Assembly (NCBI GenBank): GCA_946622925.1
Contig: CAMOQM010000041.1
Coordinates: 1 to 7,431, forward strand
Origin: an uncultured Caryophanales bacterium
Lineage (GTDB): Bacteria > Bacillota_I > Bacilli_A > RFN20 > CAG-826
DNA: 7,431 nt
Reading direction: 5' to 3'
Below are positions 6,483-7,431 of this stretch, piece after piece. The notes beneath the pieces were generated by a model that was not told where the DNA came from, made no database searches, and worked only from the letters and a program-made list of their open reading frames with translations. The translations under genes and the position numbers were made by a program. The stretch's first letter is position 1, and the number at the start of each line of letters is the position of its first letter.

Positions 6483-7431
6483 AATGGCATATCCCTCAAG
6501 ATTTTGAATTGGAGTTTGGCGAGGAAGCTTCCTCCCATGTTGGCGTTAACGCAGTCTAGGTCCCAGCCTTCTAAGTAGAGGCCGATGGTCACCGGGGTTG
6601 GGGTGAAGGCCTTAACGGCGATTGCGAAGGGGTTTTCCTCTAGGACCATCGAACCGAAGGCATCGCTTAGTTCGTAGCTATCTTCTTCAACCGGCGAATA
6701 CCCCGCTTCTAGGGAAGAGGCTAGGTCAAAGGGCTTAACTAGGGCGTCATGTCCGGCGTTGAAGGCGGTTAGCTCGCCATTACCGGGAACTAGGTTCTCG
6801 CTGCTTTCCCCATAGACGATCTTGCTTCGGTCTTCCACCTGCCCATAGACGATCTCGTATTTGTTACCGTCGCTAGATGAGTAGGAGTCATAAGTCCCCG
6901 ACATCGAGTTATCCAGGGGACCGGCGTAATAAGTCGGCCCTTCTTTATGGGGATCGATGATTACGAAGTCCTTCGTAGAAGGATTATACAATGAGAAGCG
7001 CATCGCTTTCTCTAGTGAATTTAATCTTTGCGTCACTTCTTCCTCGGTGAAGCCAACGTGCGGGTGATTATGCGCCGTGACCGCGTTAGATTGCTCATAC
7101 GCGCGTATAAAACAATCCGTCGGGTCGATTGAGACGTAGACGTTAGAATCCGAGTATAGATAAAGGGTTTGGTTTAAATAACCGCGGCTTACCGACTTAG
7201 GCATATCGGGTTCACCCGTGTCGGCATCGACATGGGTTAAGCCGCCATATTCGTAATATTCGGGGGAACGACCTGCTTCTAACCATTGGTCATGGAACAT
7301 GGTCGAGACGGGATAGAAGGCACTTACTTTGGCAAGGTCGTTATTATCGAGGGACTCTTTGAATTTAGAGACATCCTCATCCACCCCTAGAAGCAATTTC
7401 TGGTCGCCATTAAGTTCGACGATTAAAGAAG
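6479..7431 (-). CDS. Acidic, probably secreted surface protein, C-terminal 316 residues (5' end outside window)
   Basis: The frame is open to the window edge, so the start and any signal peptide lie beyond base 7431. A TTG codon at 7396 could be taken for a start, but it is one of three consecutive Leu codons, has no ribosome site and the frame continues upstream, so I treat it as internal. The visible part is rich in Asp, Glu, Ser and Tyr, has no membrane segment and has only two Cys (in DPTDCF and DLDCVN). It looks like an extracellular beta-rich protein. The C-terminus reads GLYLEGWDLDCVN followed by a Gly-Gly and alternating hydrophobic residues. From memory, this type of ending occurs in secreted Bacillota proteins exported with SipW-type peptidases (TasA/camelysin-like), but that is recollection, not a search result. 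A SipW-like peptidase is encoded three genes downstream, which fits. It ends in TGA overlapping the next ATG by four bases (ATGA). Specific function unknown. Confidence 0.72.
   Translation of the reverse strand, partial: SLIVELNGDQKLLLGVDEDVSKFKESLDNNDLAKVSAFYPVSTMFHDQWLEAGRSPEYYEYGGLTHVDADTGEPDMPKSVSRGYLNQTLYLYSDSNVYVSIDPTDCFIRAYEQSNAVTAHNHPHVGFTEEEVTQRLNSLEKAMRFSLYNPSTKDFVIIDPHKEGPTYYAGPLDNSMSGTYDSYSSSDGNKYEIVYGQVEDRSKIVYGESSENLVPGNGELTAFNAGHDALVKPFDLASSLEAGYSPVEEDSYELSDAFGSMVLEENPFAIAVKAFTPTPVTIGLYLEGWDLDCVNANMGGSFLAKLQFKILRDMPL
6493..6497 (-). promoter_or_regulatory. Ribosome binding site of the McrB-like gene
   Basis: GAGGG on the minus strand, ten bases before the ATG at 6482, at the very end of the upstream gene. 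It is moderate in strength and accompanies the ATGA overlap. Confidence 0.6.

Noticed and set aside
7394..7396. TTG as the start codon of the first gene
   Set aside because: The frame stays open upstream to the window edge, the codon sits in a Leu-Leu-Leu run, and no Shine-Dalgarno sequence precedes it.
1..7431. tRNA, rRNA, riboswitch, CRISPR, transposon ends, attachment sites, terminators
   Set aside because: Essentially every base is coding. I saw no hairpin with a T-run, no direct-repeat array and no inverted-repeat pair outside the genes.

Overview
The window is a single, fully packed block of seven genes, all on the minus strand, so transcription runs from base 7431 towards base 1. Both outermost genes are cut by the window edges. 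Neighbours overlap by 1 to 8 bases or are one base apart, so this is almost certainly the interior of one operon. There is no room for internal promoters or terminators, and I saw no RNA gene, CRISPR array, insertion sequence or intergenic stretch. Two genes end in TGA inside ATGA overlaps and no long frame reads TGA as Trp, so the genetic code is the standard bacterial one, not the mycoplasma code. AGGAGG-type ribosome sites, Lys/Glu-rich proteins and the gene families suggest a Bacillota/Bacilli-type organism, possibly an uncultured Mollicutes-related lineage. That placement is an inference from style only.

In transcription order the genes are: (1) the C-terminal 316 residues of an acidic, probably secreted protein ending in a Trp/Cys-containing beta-type motif (6479-7431); (2) a membrane-anchored McrB-like AAA+ NTPase with intact Walker motifs (4947-6482); (3) a DUF2357/McrC-N-like partner in which a coiled coil and a charged tail stand where a nuclease domain would be expected (3334-4947); (4) a signal peptidase I of the SipW/ER (Ser-His) type with a cytoplasmic charged tail (2487-3341); (5) a two-helix membrane protein with a degenerate GGDEF and an apparently intact EAL c-di-GMP phosphodiesterase domain (950-2494); (6) a nucleosidase-fold (MTAN-like) protein whose main catalytic residues are replaced (213-953); (7) the first 70 codons of a small two-helix membrane protein (1-211).

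My reading is a membrane-associated surface or export system. A presumed secreted substrate sits beside a SipW-type peptidase that could process it. A McrB/McrC-N-like NTPase pair, apparently without its nuclease, sits at the membrane next to them. c-di-GMP turnover and a possible nucleoside-binding protein would supply signalling. Each family assignment has direct motif support to the degree stated. The idea that they form one machine rests on gene order, overlapping reading frames and shared membrane topology, and has not been shown.
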